Below, in pieces: positions 37,831 to 46,312 of a stretch of DNA of 64,000 nucleotides. The stretch's first letter is position 1, and each line of letters opens with the position of its first letter. The notes below the pieces were generated by a model, which worked only from the letters and a program-made list of their open reading frames with translations, had not been told where the DNA came from and ran no database searches. The position numbers and the translations under genes were made by a program. Source of the DNA: Hyphomicrobiales bacterium (GTDB lineage Bacteria > Pseudomonadota > Alphaproteobacteria > Rhizobiales > Rhizobiaceae); the NCBI GenBank assembly GCA_900469445.1, contig UBXM01000001.1, positions 663,237-727,236 of the forward strand, in the 5' to 3' direction.

Positions 37831-38056
37831 TCACCTTAGAGATAAATCTCAATTCGAGGGTCGGCGGACACCCATGGGCACGTGCGACTTTGGGCAAGCC
37901 GGGAAATAAGAACATTCGCCGTCATAATCAAGAGATTTTTTGGGCTCGACCGATTTTTCTCAAAGCCTTGCCAGAAGCCCGATTTGCACAAGAACCGGCG
38001 AACAATTACATTGAGAACAGTCAGGCCCTCAAAGGACCAGCAAGAGGATTACCTCG
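37831..38056. other. Intergenic remainder upstream of the speF-type leader
   Basis: This AT-richer stretch between the leader and the antitoxin gene probably holds the promoters of both transcripts. It contains no recognisable gene, repeat or clear operator. Confidence 0.4.
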
Positions 38057-38275
38057 GTGGTTGCGATCCAGAAGAATAAGATCTTGAGAGACAAGCACAC
38101 AGGGCTTCCAATGCGAGAGGTCCGCCTGCTCGTGCCGGACGCCCGGCACCCGGAAGTTCGAGCGCGGATAAGAGAAGCACACAAAGCCACGAATTTAAAA
38201 GATGAAGCCGATGCGATCGCCTTCATCGAGGCCGTCTCCGACTATGAAGCCGATGGCCTGCTGGAACAAGAATGA
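38057..38275 (+). CDS. MazE-like antitoxin (DUF3018 type)
   Basis: A 72-residue protein. The stretch GLPMREVRLLVPDARHPEVRARI and the acidic tail resemble the DUF3018/antitoxin MazE-like family. The start is GTG at 38057 with AAGAGGAT upstream. The last four bases overlap the toxin start (ATGA). Its identity is supported chiefly by the partner gene. Confidence 0.75.
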   Translation: MVAIQKNKILRDKHTGLPMREVRLLVPDARHPEVRARIREAHKATNLKDEADAIAFIEAVSDYEADGLLEQE

Positions 38276-38601
38276 AACGGGGAGATATCGTCACCGTTGC
38301 CGCCCCGGGAGATTATGGCAAACCTCGACCGGCGGTCGTCATTCTTGCCGACGAACTCATTGAAGATCATGCATCCATATGTTTTTGTCAGTTCACCACA
38401 ACCCTGAACGAAAAGGCTGATTATAGAGTAACGATCGAGCCGTCGGCTGAAAATGGCTTGCACACACGCTCCCAACTCATGGCCGACAAACCGCTCACGG
38501 TCGCTCGACACCGTATCGGCTCTGTAATAGGCCATCTAAGTGAAACAGATCTTCAACGCCTCAACGTAGCGCTTGCCTTTGCGCTCGGTTTGCCAGGCTG
38601 A
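38272..38601 (+). CDS. MazF/PemK-type endoribonuclease toxin
   Basis: A 109-residue MazF-fold protein. It starts MKRGDIVTVAAPGDYGKPRPAVVILADEL, as in MazF and PemK, with DKPLTVARHRIGSVIGHLSE near the C-terminal half. Such toxins cut mRNA at specific short sites. It is coupled to the antitoxin by a 4-bp overlap. The pair lies between the ornithine decarboxylase leader and a LysR gene, so it is the second toxin-antitoxin module in the window. Confidence 0.85.
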   Translation: MKRGDIVTVAAPGDYGKPRPAVVILADELIEDHASICFCQFTTTLNEKADYRVTIEPSAENGLHTRSQLMADKPLTVARHRIGSVIGHLSETDLQRLNVALAFALGLPG

Positions 38602-38621
38602 AACCTAGGAACCGAGAGCTT

Positions 38622-39515
38622 ATGGACACCCTCACCCGCATGCGCGCCTTCATCGATGTGGTCGAAGCCGAAGGCTTCTCGGCAGCAGCGAGGCGCACCG
38701 GCCGCTCCAAGGCGCTGCTCTCCAAATATGTGCGCGAGCTGGAGGACGATCTAGGCGCGCTGCTTCTGAACCGCACCACCCGGCAATTCTCCCTGACCGA
38801 GGCAGGTCACACCTATTACCGCAGCGCCTCCGATATCCTCAAGGAGATCGACAATCTCGCGGATCTGGTGCGCGAGGGCAATGCCGACCTCAAGGGCCGG
38901 CTGCGCGTTTCGGTACCGCGCACCTTCATCGATGCCGATGTCGGGCAGTCGCTGATCGATTTCGCCAAAGAGCATCCCGACGTTCAGCTGGAAATCGTCG
39001 CGGATGATCGTTTCGTCGATCTGATCGAGGAGAATTTCGACCTGGCGATCCGCATCACCCGGCTCGAAGATTCCGGCATGATCGCCAAGAAACTCAACGA
39101 CTTCCGCGTCCACGCCGTGGCCACGGCCGATGTCGTCGCACAATACGGCCCGCTGGAACATCCGCAGCAGTTGAGCGGCGTCCCCTTCATCATCGACACC
39201 AACTCACGCTGGCACAACAACATTCGCTTCGTCGAAAAGGACGGCTCGACGATTTCCGTCGGCGTCTCCGGCCCGATCGAGGTCAACAGCCCGCAGGCGA
39301 CACTGCGTGCGGCCCGTGCAGGGCTGGGCGTCGCGATCGTTCCCGATTTCATCGCCAATGCCTCCATCCAGTCCGGTGAGCTCGTAACCCTTTTCGACGA
39401 CTACATCATCAAGGATCGCGGCATCTATGCGGTCTATCCGCATCGCCGATATCTTCCAGCCAAGGTCCGAAGCTTCGTCGATTTTCTCGCCAACTGGTTC
39501 CGCCAGGCGCGATGA
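38622..39515 (+). CDS. LysR-family regulator
   Basis: A 297-residue regulator with a helix-turn-helix in RMRAFIDVVEAEGFSAAARRTGRSKALLSKYVRELE. The ligand domain contains GRLRVSVPRTFIDADVGQSLIDF. It follows the MazEF-like pair by 20 bp on the same strand but has no clear structural target next to it; DUF1007-NicO genes begin 112 bp downstream and are the nearest candidates. The effector is unknown. Confidence 0.92.
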   Translation: MDTLTRMRAFIDVVEAEGFSAAARRTGRSKALLSKYVRELEDDLGALLLNRTTRQFSLTEAGHTYYRSASDILKEIDNLADLVREGNADLKGRLRVSVPRTFIDADVGQSLIDFAKEHPDVQLEIVADDRFVDLIEENFDLAIRITRLEDSGMIAKKLNDFRVHAVATADVVAQYGPLEHPQQLSGVPFIIDTNSRWHNNIRFVEKDGSTISVGVSGPIEVNSPQATLRAARAGLGVAIVPDFIANASIQSGELVTLFDDYIIKDRGIYAVYPHRRYLPAKVRSFVDFLANWFRQAR

Positions 39516-39626
39516 CACATTAACTGACACAGTAGTTGCTTAACAGCTGAGTCGAAATTCCGTCCCATTTAAACGGCACAGCACGCTGGCCAAATCAGGT
39601 GGGACGAACATGGGGCGCCGGACCGG

Positions 39627-40271
39627 ATGCGAAACTGGATTGCAATCATCACTGCTCTGGCGGCCTGCGCCCTGCCCATGCAGGCCTTCGCGCATCCCCA
39701 CATCTTCGTCGAATCGCGGCTGGAAGTGATCGGCGGAGCGGATGGCAACGTTCAGGAATTGCGCAACGTCTGGCGTTTCGATGAAGTTTTCTCCTCCAGC
39801 GTCCTGTTGGATTTCGACAAGAATACAGACCTGAAACTGGATGAGAGCGAACTTGCCGAACTTGGCGAGACCATGCGCACCTCGCTTGCCGACTACAGCT
39901 ATTTCACCACCTTGACCGTAAACGGAGCGCCTCTCGGCGTACAAAAGCCGGAAGCGATCCACGTCAACTTCCAGGATGGCCAGATCCTCGTCTTCTTTGC
40001 GGTAAAGCCGGAAAAGCCCATGCCGCTCAAGGGCCGGCTGACCTTCGGCATCTACGATCCGACCATGTACACCGCGATCGACTTCCCGACCGACAAGGAT
40101 CTCGTCGCCAACGGTCCGGCATTCGCGAAATGCCAGCAAAAGGTCGTGCGCCCCGATCCGGACGAGGTTCTGTCACAAAACAGCGCCTCCCTGACCGACG
40201 CCTTCTTTAACGACCCGACCGGAACCGACATGTCGAAAATGTTCGCGACGCGTCTGGAGATGACATGCTGA
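39627..40271 (+). CDS. Periplasmic DUF1007 metal-transport partner, ZevA-like
   Basis: A 214-residue exported protein with a 22-residue signal ending AFA. The mature protein begins HPHIFVESRLEV, which provides possible metal ligands at its N-terminus. DUF1007 proteins occur beside NicO transporters, and the pair is called ZevAB in Haemophilus, where it imports zinc. The gene overlaps the NicO gene by 7 bp, supporting a joint job. Whether zinc, nickel or cobalt is carried cannot be read here. Confidence 0.82.
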   Translation: MRNWIAIITALAACALPMQAFAHPHIFVESRLEVIGGADGNVQELRNVWRFDEVFSSSVLLDFDKNTDLKLDESELAELGETMRTSLADYSYFTTLTVNGAPLGVQKPEAIHVNFQDGQILVFFAVKPEKPMPLKGRLTFGIYDPTMYTAIDFPTDKDLVANGPAFAKCQQKVVRPDPDEVLSQNSASLTDAFFNDPTGTDMSKMFATRLEMTC

Positions 40272-41332
40272 AATCGCCGAGGCTCAACATGGCGACGGTA
40301 TTGGCCGTTGCGGCATTTACCGGCCTGTATCTCGCCGGCGCGGCTCATGCACAATCGCCGCTGGGAGTGGGTTCCGCAGAGCCGTCCTTCTCCATCGGCG
40401 GGCCATTCGCCCCCTATCTCAGCTGGATCAACTATTACCAGCAGTCCTTTTACCGGTCCCTGACCGGCGCGCTGAGAGCGATGCGGGAAGATCCCTACGC
40501 GCTGACCGGCCTGATAAGCCTGTCCTTCGCCTATGGTGTCTTCCATGCCGCCGGCCCCGGCCACGGCAAGGCGGTGATCTCCTCCTACATGATCGCCAAC
40601 GAAGTGGAGCTTCGCCGCGGCGTCGCCATTTCCTTCATCTCGGCTCTTCTCCAGGGCCTCGTCGCCATCCTGGTCGTCGGAGCGGCTTTCCTCCTGCTGC
40701 GCGGTTCGGGCATCACCATGACCAAGGCGACCTGGGCGATGGAAGTCGCGAGCTTCGCCATGGTCGCCCTGTTCGGCGCGTGGCTGCTGATAAAGAAACT
40801 TCGCGCCCTCAAGATGCGGGTCGTACGCGTTTCCGAACCCGCACCGGCAACGGGCATGCTGTTCGACGGCCCGGCCGCGAGCCGCAGTTCCACCGGGCTG
40901 AATTTCAAGGCCGTGGAGATAGATGACCACGACTATCAGGGCGGTGGCGACTATTGCGAGGCTTGCGGCATAAGCCACATGCCGGATCCCAAGATGCTGG
41001 ACGGCAAGGACTTCAGTCTCAAGGAAGCCTGGTCGGCGATTATCGCAGTGGGTTTGCGTCCCTGCTCCGGCGCCATCCTGGTCATGAGCTTTTCACTGCT
41101 GAACAGTCTTTATGTCGGCGGCATCCTGTCCGTACTTGCCATGTCGATCGGCACCGCGATCACCGTCACGATCCTCGCATCGCTTGCGGTCGGCGCCAAG
41201 GATATCGCCCTGAAGATTGCCGGTCCCGGCTCGAAGACCGGCCGGCGTGTCGGCCATGCGATCGAGATCGGCGGCGCGCTTTTCGTTCTCCTGGTCGGAT
41301 TGTCGCTGCTCGGCGCATCACTCCAAGCCTAG
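40265..41332 (+). CDS. NicO-family metal transporter, ZevB-like
   Basis: A 355-residue membrane protein. The NicO signature SFAYGVFHAAGPGHGKAVI lies near residues 88-106. The central cytoplasmic or periplasmic loop contains DDHDYQGGGDYCEACGISHMP, a probable metal-binding site. GLRPCSGAILVMSF is the second conserved helix pair. It begins inside the last codons of the DUF1007 gene. The N-terminus has a signal-like hydrophobic segment ending AHAQ. RcnA-type efflux is the alternative function. Confidence 0.85.
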   Translation: MLKSPRLNMATVLAVAAFTGLYLAGAAHAQSPLGVGSAEPSFSIGGPFAPYLSWINYYQQSFYRSLTGALRAMREDPYALTGLISLSFAYGVFHAAGPGHGKAVISSYMIANEVELRRGVAISFISALLQGLVAILVVGAAFLLLRGSGITMTKATWAMEVASFAMVALFGAWLLIKKLRALKMRVVRVSEPAPATGMLFDGPAASRSSTGLNFKAVEIDDHDYQGGGDYCEACGISHMPDPKMLDGKDFSLKEAWSAIIAVGLRPCSGAILVMSFSLLNSLYVGGILSVLAMSIGTAITVTILASLAVGAKDIALKIAGPGSKTGRRVGHAIEIGGALFVLLVGLSLLGASLQA

Positions 41333-41356
41333 GCTCCAGGCTTAGGCTTCAGGCAT

Positions 41357-41557
41357 TCAGCGCCGGCGTTGATATCTCGCCCTCAGCCAGAAGATCCAGA
41401 AAAAGCCCAGCAGCAGCACGGCGCCGACAACGAAGGCAAGCGCCGGCGAATACTGGCCGATCCAGAGCACCAGCGACGGCAGGAAATAGATGACGACGAC
41501 GGCGCCGATCATGATCAGGGCAGCGGCAATCACCTGCGATCTTGTCTCCGGCTTCAT
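41357..41557 (-). CDS. Small two-span membrane protein
   Basis: A 66-residue protein with two membrane helices (residues 8-28 and 37-56) and a basic C-terminus. The start has AAGGGATAGG as ribosome site, 4 bp upstream of the ATG. It is 12 bp downstream of the acetyltransferase gene on the same strand, probably as a second gene in that transcript. Family unknown. Confidence 0.6.
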   Translation of the reverse strand: MKPETRSQVIAAALIMIGAVVVIYFLPSLVLWIGQYSPALAFVVGAVLLLGFFWIFWLRARYQRRR

Positions 41558-41568
41558 GTCCTATCCCT

Positions 41569-42252
41569 TCAGGCGCTGGCGAGCTCGGCGCGGATATCCT
41601 CCAGCCGCCGTTTCTGATTGCCATCCACATCGAAATTCTCGGGCGAAAGCCAGGTTTCGAAAGCGGCCTTGATCACAGGCCACTCGCTGTCGATCATCGA
41701 GAACCACGCCGTGTCCCGGTTGGCGCCACGGGAAATCACATGCTGGCGGAACACGCCCTCGAAGCTGAATCCGTAACGAATGGCCGTTCTCTTGCTCGGC
41801 TCGTTTTCATTATGGCACTTCCATTCGTACCGGCGGTAATCGAGATCCTCGAAGACATGCTTCGCCATCAGGTAATGCAGTTCCGTCGCCATCGGCGAAC
41901 GCTTCATCGTCTCGCCATGCGCAACCGAGCCCACCTCGACGACACCGTTCTTGGGATCGGGACGCATATAGCTCGCCATGCCGACAATCTTGCCGGTGGC
42001 ATTTTCCCGCACGACCAGCGTGATGAAGCCCAGCTTCTCCTGAGCCCCCTGAAGCCATGCCCCGAATTCGTCCGCCGTCGCGTAATCCTCATTGGGGAAA
42101 TAGCGGATGAGATCGTTGATCCCCGCACCACCCAAAGCGTGCCAAAGCGCTTGCAGGTGGGCGCCGCGATCATAGGGCTCGAGGGTGACGAAACGCCCCT
42201 TGAGCGTGACGGGCTGAGGGGCTGCAACTTTATAGGTCTTCAAGTCACGCAT
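41569..42252 (-). CDS. RimJ/RimL-type GNAT acetyltransferase
   Basis: A 227-residue acetyltransferase. The family pattern begins with VTLKGRFVTLEPYDRGAHLQALWHAL and includes ATELHYLMAKHVFEDLDYRRYEWKCHNENEPSKRTAIRYGF, which covers the acetyl-CoA loop and the DxxNxxS segment. Relatives acetylate N-terminal amino groups of ribosomal proteins or small molecules. No substrate is indicated. A small membrane protein follows in the same direction. Confidence 0.87.
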   Translation of the reverse strand: MRDLKTYKVAAPQPVTLKGRFVTLEPYDRGAHLQALWHALGGAGINDLIRYFPNEDYATADEFGAWLQGAQEKLGFITLVVRENATGKIVGMASYMRPDPKNGVVEVGSVAHGETMKRSPMATELHYLMAKHVFEDLDYRRYEWKCHNENEPSKRTAIRYGFSFEGVFRQHVISRGANRDTAWFSMIDSEWPVIKAAFETWLSPENFDVDGNQKRRLEDIRAELASA

Positions 42253-42436
42253 CGTGATCGCCTCTTTTCGATACCTGACGATTAAGTCAGCGAAATCACA
42301 AAGGCAATGCCGTCCACCTGCGCTGACAAGGGACGGACACCGGATGCTTTCTCCAATTTATCACCCTCAATATCTAGTCCCGGAGAACATATTGTTGTTT
42401 TCCCAATATGGATTTAGATGACGCGGAGAGATTGGG

Positions 42437-42757
42437 GTGCCGAAGATGCCCGTAAACCTGCCGCAAAAACCTCCGATAGACCCGCGCCTTCTGACTTTGC
42501 TTAGCCAAATTGCCGAAAGCTCGGGACGCCTCGGCCTGTCGGAAGACGAGTATGGTTTACTCGAGGAAGAGAGCTTCTTCCAGGATGCCGCACGCAACGA
42601 CCTCATAAGTATCGACCATGGCGGCGAATGGTCGACGGGTGCGGTTATCTCGATCACCCGACAGGGAAGGCTTATGATCGGCTCACCGCAGCCGGAGAGC
42701 ATCTGGAAAAGACTTGAGGGACTGTTCCGGCGGCGGATCGGCGGACCGGAAGGCTGA
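42437..42757 (+). CDS. Conserved hypothetical protein, 106 residues
   Basis: A short protein with a Pro-rich start and a QIAESSGRLGLSEDEYGLLEEESFFQD segment. I do not recognise a family. The GTG at 42437 is chosen because GGAGAG lies 6 bases upstream; ATG at 42446 is the alternative start. A short terminator-like hairpin follows at 42768-42786. Confidence 0.5.
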   Translation: MPKMPVNLPQKPPIDPRLLTLLSQIAESSGRLGLSEDEYGLLEEESFFQDAARNDLISIDHGGEWSTGAVISITRQGRLMIGSPQPESIWKRLEGLFRRRIGGPEG

Positions 42758-42767
42758 ACGAAACAAA

Positions 42768-42792
42768 GGCCGGATCTGACCCGGCCCTTGTT
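42768..42792. terminator. Bidirectional hairpin between convergent genes
   Basis: GGCCGG and CCGGCC form a 6-bp stem around ATCTGAC. Minus-strand exit TTTGTTTCG and plus-strand exit CTTGTTCG are only moderately T-rich. It separates the small hypothetical gene from a convergent membrane peptide gene. Confidence 0.5.
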
Positions 42793-42816
42793 CGCTTCAA
42801 TTTCTATCGGCCCGAC

Positions 42817-43080
42817 CTATCCCGAAATCAGGTCACCTTTTCGCCACTGCGCAGTGCCCCAGTTTCGCAGCCGCATGCGACGCGCGACAGGTCCGCAGAT
42901 CAGCGGAGTGGCCGCGAAGCTCGTGACGATCACCGCCGGGATCAGGTATTTGGCCTGATCGGCAAAAGCCGGAACGGAAAGCACGGTGATTGTGCCGACA
43001 CCGAACAGCACGGCGTTGATCATCAGCGAACACATGACTTTCAGCCAGATATCGGTCGGAATCTTTTCGGTTTTCATCAT
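42817..43080 (-). CDS. Small two-span membrane protein
   Basis: An 87-residue protein starting MMKTEKIPTDIWLKVMCSLM with two predicted membrane spans (residues 15-32 and 45-64). The adjacent ATG codons at 43080 and 43077 have AAAGGAGCAGG upstream, which fits them better than the upstream in-frame ATG at 43143. It lies 80 bp downstream of the DUF533 gene. Family not recognised. Confidence 0.55.
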   Translation of the reverse strand: MMKTEKIPTDIWLKVMCSLMINAVLFGVGTITVLSVPAFADQAKYLIPAVIVTSFAATPLICGPVARRMRLRNWGTAQWRKGDLISG

Positions 43081-43160
43081 AGTCCTGCTCCTTTCGATAC
43101 TGACAAAAGCACCAGGAGCAATGATTGTTCCGAACAAAACCACAACCGACGCGAGCTTTT

Positions 43161-43898
43161 CTATGCGGCCGGAGAAGCAACCTTTGCCGATGAAACCGTA
43201 GCGTCGATATGATCGATAAGCGCATCGGGCAGGTTGAGACGGCCGGCGAGCATGTCGAGATAACCGCGCTCCGCCCGCGTGTCCGGATCGATGGTCAGCC
43301 GTGTCGCGGTGTAGAGCTCCACCTTCTGCTCCTCGGTCCGCGCGGCTGCGACGAGATCGTCGATATCGACAGGATTGGCCAGTTCTTCAGCAATAAACGC
43401 TTCGGCTTCCGCGCCCAGATCGACGGCGTGGATCTTCTCCATGATATTGGCCCGTTCGCTCTGATCGATATGACCGTCAGCCTTGGCGGCAGCAATCATT
43501 GCCCTGACCAGCGTCAACGCAAAATCATTGGAGAGTTGCGGCGATTCCAGGCTGAAAGCAGAACCCGGCGGCGGCAATGCGATCGGCTGGTTCGAGCTCG
43601 GCTGCGGCTGCGGCGCCGTCTGCGGCGACTGGCCCGACTTGTAATTCTTGTAAGCGAGATAGCCGAGGCCAGCGACAGCGGCAATCCCGCCGATTGTTGC
43701 GGCATTGCCGGCAAATTTGCGGCCGGTCTTCGTGCCGAGGATCGCGGCGGCGATGCCGGCGGATTTCAGCGGATTGTTCTTCGCGATGTCGGTAATCTGT
43801 CCTGCCCAGCCTGAAGCGGATCCGGACTTGCCACCTCCCGAGCGCCCCGGAACCTGCGACCCGAGGAATTGGTCGAGCAGCTTCTTCGCATCGAACAT
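43161..43898 (-). CDS. DUF533/TerB-like membrane-associated protein
   Basis: A 245-residue protein. It starts MFDAKKLLDQFLGSQ and has a Gly-Ala-rich stretch near residues 45-80 (TIGGIAAVAGLGYLAYKNY), which is a probable membrane or association helix. A Pro-Gln-rich linker follows, and a C-terminal TerB-like acidic domain from about 115 (FALTLVRAMIAAAKADGHIDQSERANI). This layout fits the DUF533/YebE family. Function is unknown. The ribosome site is TAGGAGATATCG before the start. Confidence 0.85.
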   Translation of the reverse strand: MFDAKKLLDQFLGSQVPGRSGGGKSGSASGWAGQITDIAKNNPLKSAGIAAAILGTKTGRKFAGNAATIGGIAAVAGLGYLAYKNYKSGQSPQTAPQPQPSSNQPIALPPPGSAFSLESPQLSNDFALTLVRAMIAAAKADGHIDQSERANIMEKIHAVDLGAEAEAFIAEELANPVDIDDLVAAARTEEQKVELYTATRLTIDPDTRAERGYLDMLAGRLNLPDALIDHIDATVSSAKVASPAA

Positions 43899-44043
43899 CG
43901 ATATCTCCTATCAGTTGAATTATGAGGAGGAGATAGGAACGAAAACGCGGGAAAACAATTTTCCCGCGTGACTGATAACGAAATTGTCAGATCGTCCAGG
44001 GGCACAAGCGCCCCGGCGGCCTCAAGCCAGCCTTAGGCCAGCC

Positions 44044-44682
44044 TCAAGCCTTCAGAGCGAAGGCTTCGGAAGCGAGCTTGGTGATGCCGGCCCAGTCGCC
44101 TGCGGCAACCAGTTCCTTCGGCGCGACCCACGAACCGCCGACGCATACGACATTCGGCAGCGCCAGATAATCCTTGGCATTCTTCAGCGAGATACCGCCG
44201 GTCGGGCAGAAGAACGTGCCGGCAAGCGGAGAGGACCATGCCTTCAGCATGGCGGCACCACCGGCCTGTTCGGCGGGGAAGAACTTCATCACGTTATAAC
44301 CTGCTTCACGCAGCGTCATGACTTCGCTCGGCGTTGCCGTGCCCGGCAGAAGCGGAACCGGGGAATCGTTGGCGGCGGCAAGAACGCTCGGCGCCACGCC
44401 GGGAGAAACGATGAAGGTGGAGCCCGCCTTGACGGCAGCTTCATAATCCTTCGAGTTCAGGATCGTGCCGGCGCCGACATTGGCGCCTTCGACTTCGGCT
44501 GCAACAGCCTTGATGGCGTCGAGTGCTGCCGGCGTGCGCAGCGTGATCTCGATGGCGCGCAGTCCACCCGCGACGAGCGCCTTGGCCAGATTAACCGCCG
44601 ATTTCGCGTCATCCACGATCAGCACCGGAACGACCGGCTGCAGCTTGAGGATGGAAAGGACTTTCTCGGTTTTGCTAGCCAT
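44044..44682 (-). CDS. eda: KDPG/KHG aldolase
   Basis: A 212-residue aldolase of the Entner-Doudoroff pathway, splitting 2-keto-3-deoxy-6-phosphogluconate to pyruvate and glyceraldehyde-3-phosphate. The catalytic lysine K133 lies in YNVMKFFPAE, and the active-site E45 and R49 in RAIEITLRT. The ATG at 44682 follows GGAGAG; upstream in-frame ATGs belong to non-coding sequence. It is divergent from the CYTH gene over 154 bp. The length matches the trimeric type. Confidence 0.93.
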   Translation of the reverse strand: MASKTEKVLSILKLQPVVPVLIVDDAKSAVNLAKALVAGGLRAIEITLRTPAALDAIKAVAAEVEGANVGAGTILNSKDYEAAVKAGSTFIVSPGVAPSVLAAANDSPVPLLPGTATPSEVMTLREAGYNVMKFFPAEQAGGAAMLKAWSSPLAGTFFCPTGGISLKNAKDYLALPNVVCVGGSWVAPKELVAAGDWAGITKLASEAFALKA

Positions 44683-44836
44683 GCACGCTCTCCATAAACG
44701 ATTGAAATATGCGCCCGGAAATAAACGTCGGCACAGTCGTTGTCGAGAAAAAACCGGGTGGTGCGACAGAACGCATTTTCCAAACGTCATGTTTGCACTA
44801 CGTTGCAGCCGATGTTCCAAGACAGGTGTAATTGAC

Positions 44837-45334
44837 ATGGCGAAGGAAATCGAGCGGAAGTACATGGTCAAGAATGACGGATGGCGCGCAGGCGTCTCCT
44901 CGTCCTCCAGCTTCCTGCAGGCCTATATCGCTTCCGGCAAGGATCGCTCCGTCCGCATCCGGATCATGGATGGCAAGAAAGCGAAGCTGACCATCAAGAT
45001 CGGTCGCGATCTCTTTGCCCGCGACGAATTCGAATATGAAGTTCCGCTGGCGGATGCGCACGAGATGGCGCAGCAGGCCCTCGGCGTCGTCCTTGAAAAG
45101 ACCCGATACTTCGTTCCTTACGACGGATATACTTGGGAAGTGGATGTCTATGCCGGCGCCTATGCCGGCCTGGTCGTGGCTGAGGTCGAGATCGCCAGCG
45201 AAAAGGAACGGCCTTCGCTCCCCGACTGGGTTGGCAAGGAGATCACCGGCGACCGGCGTTACTCGAACGTCAACATGGCAATCGAAGACTTGAGCGAGGA
45301 ACTCGTGCATGGCTTACCGTTTACGGCCGTCTGA
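44837..45334 (+). CDS. CYTH-domain (triphosphate tunnel metalloenzyme-like) protein
   Basis: A 165-residue protein. The N-terminal ExExK metal/triphosphate motif is EIERK (residues 4-8), and the alternating basic and acidic strands DRSVRIRIMDGKKAKLTIKIG and VVAEVEIASE complete the tunnel pattern. Such enzymes hydrolyse short polyphosphates. The stop lies 26 bp inside the following CHAD gene, so translation is coupled. Substrate specificity is not proven by the motif. Confidence 0.9.
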   Translation: MAKEIERKYMVKNDGWRAGVSSSSSFLQAYIASGKDRSVRIRIMDGKKAKLTIKIGRDLFARDEFEYEVPLADAHEMAQQALGVVLEKTRYFVPYDGYTWEVDVYAGAYAGLVVAEVEIASEKERPSLPDWVGKEITGDRRYSNVNMAIEDLSEELVHGLPFTAV

Positions 45335-46295
45335 ACCCTTCACCGCAGAGTTCTGTTCCGTCGCCCGACAACAGTTGTCGAGAGCAATCGGGTATCTGGA
45401 AGATCAGCCCGATGGTCAGCACGAGGCCATTCACGACGCCCGCAAGCGCTTCAAGCGTGTTCGCTCTCTTTACCGGCTTGTCCAGCCGGATGTTCCCGAT
45501 TTCCGCAGACAGGAGAATGCGCGCATAAGGGAGATCGCCCGCACGCTTTCTTCCGTGCGTGATGCCACGGCCCTTGTCGAGACCGTCACCTATCTCGCCG
45601 AATTTGCCGCCTCGCCCGAGGAAAAGACGGCTCTCGATGCGGCTCGCAATACGCTGACGGCACGCCGGGATCGCATCGCCGCAGAAGAACATGATCTTCC
45701 CGCCAAGATGGCTGCGGCCATAGAAGGTTGCCAGGAGGCAATCGAAGCGCTCAAGACGCTCGAACTGTCCGATAATCCGCCGAAGACGGCCAAACATCTC
45801 GGCAAAGCCTGGAAGAAGCAATTGAAGAAAGCCCATTCGGCATTGGCCGAATGCGAGACGCAGGGCGGCGCTGAAAACTATCACGAGCTGCGCAAGAGCG
45901 GCCAGGCCTACTGGATGCACTTGTCGCTGCTGCGCGATATCTGGCCGTCCGCGATGCTGGCGAAACAGGCTGAATGCAAAACCCTGGTCGATCTCCTCGG
46001 CCACGAGCACGACCTTTCGGTGCTGACCGAACTGGTCGACGAGGAGCCCGGCCTGTTCGGCGATGGCGACACACTCGCGCGCCTGCTGGCCGCCATCATC
46101 AACCGGCAGCAGATCCTGCGGCGCGACGCCATGGAAAAGGCACATGCTCTCTTGGCGGAAACGCCGGAGGAAGAAAGCGCGCTGATCGCCCTTCTCTGGA
46201 AACGGTCGGCGACGACCACCACCGGCAAGCCAACAAAGCCACGGAAAGACGCACCTAAGGTCGACAAAGAATCCGCGTTGCACGGCGCGCAATAG
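45309..46295 (+). CDS. CHAD-domain protein
   Basis: A 328-residue protein with the helical CHAD fold. [16 protein letters not shown] near residues 43-58 and [17 protein letters not shown] near 190-206 carry the conserved His and basic residues that bind polyphosphate. It starts inside the CYTH gene and probably targets the CYTH enzyme to polyphosphate granules. The C-terminus is basic and Thr-rich ([16 protein letters not shown]). Single-gene transcripts of this type are rare in Rhizobiaceae. Confidence 0.9.
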   Translation: MAYRLRPSEPFTAEFCSVARQQLSRAIGYLEDQPDGQHEAIHDARKRFKRVRSLYRLVQPDVPDFRRQENARIREIARTLSSVRDATALVETVTYLAEFAASPEEKTALDAARNTLTARRDRIAAEEHDLPAKMAAAIEGCQEAIEALKTLELSDNPPKTAKHLGKAWKKQLKKAHSALAECETQGGAENYHELRKSGQAYWMHLSLLRDIWPSAMLAKQAECKTLVDLLGHEHDLSVLTELVDEEPGLFGDGDTLARLLAAIINRQQILRRDAMEKAHALLAETPEEESALIALLWKRSATTTTGKPTKPRKDAPKVDKESALHGAQ

Positions 46296-46312
46296 CGCTG
46301 TATTTGAGCCGC

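Noticed and set aside
43990..44050. Repeated CAGCCT-type words near the KDPG aldolase stop
   Set aside because: These are short, imperfect direct repeats at the end of coding sequence and are not distinguishable from chance.
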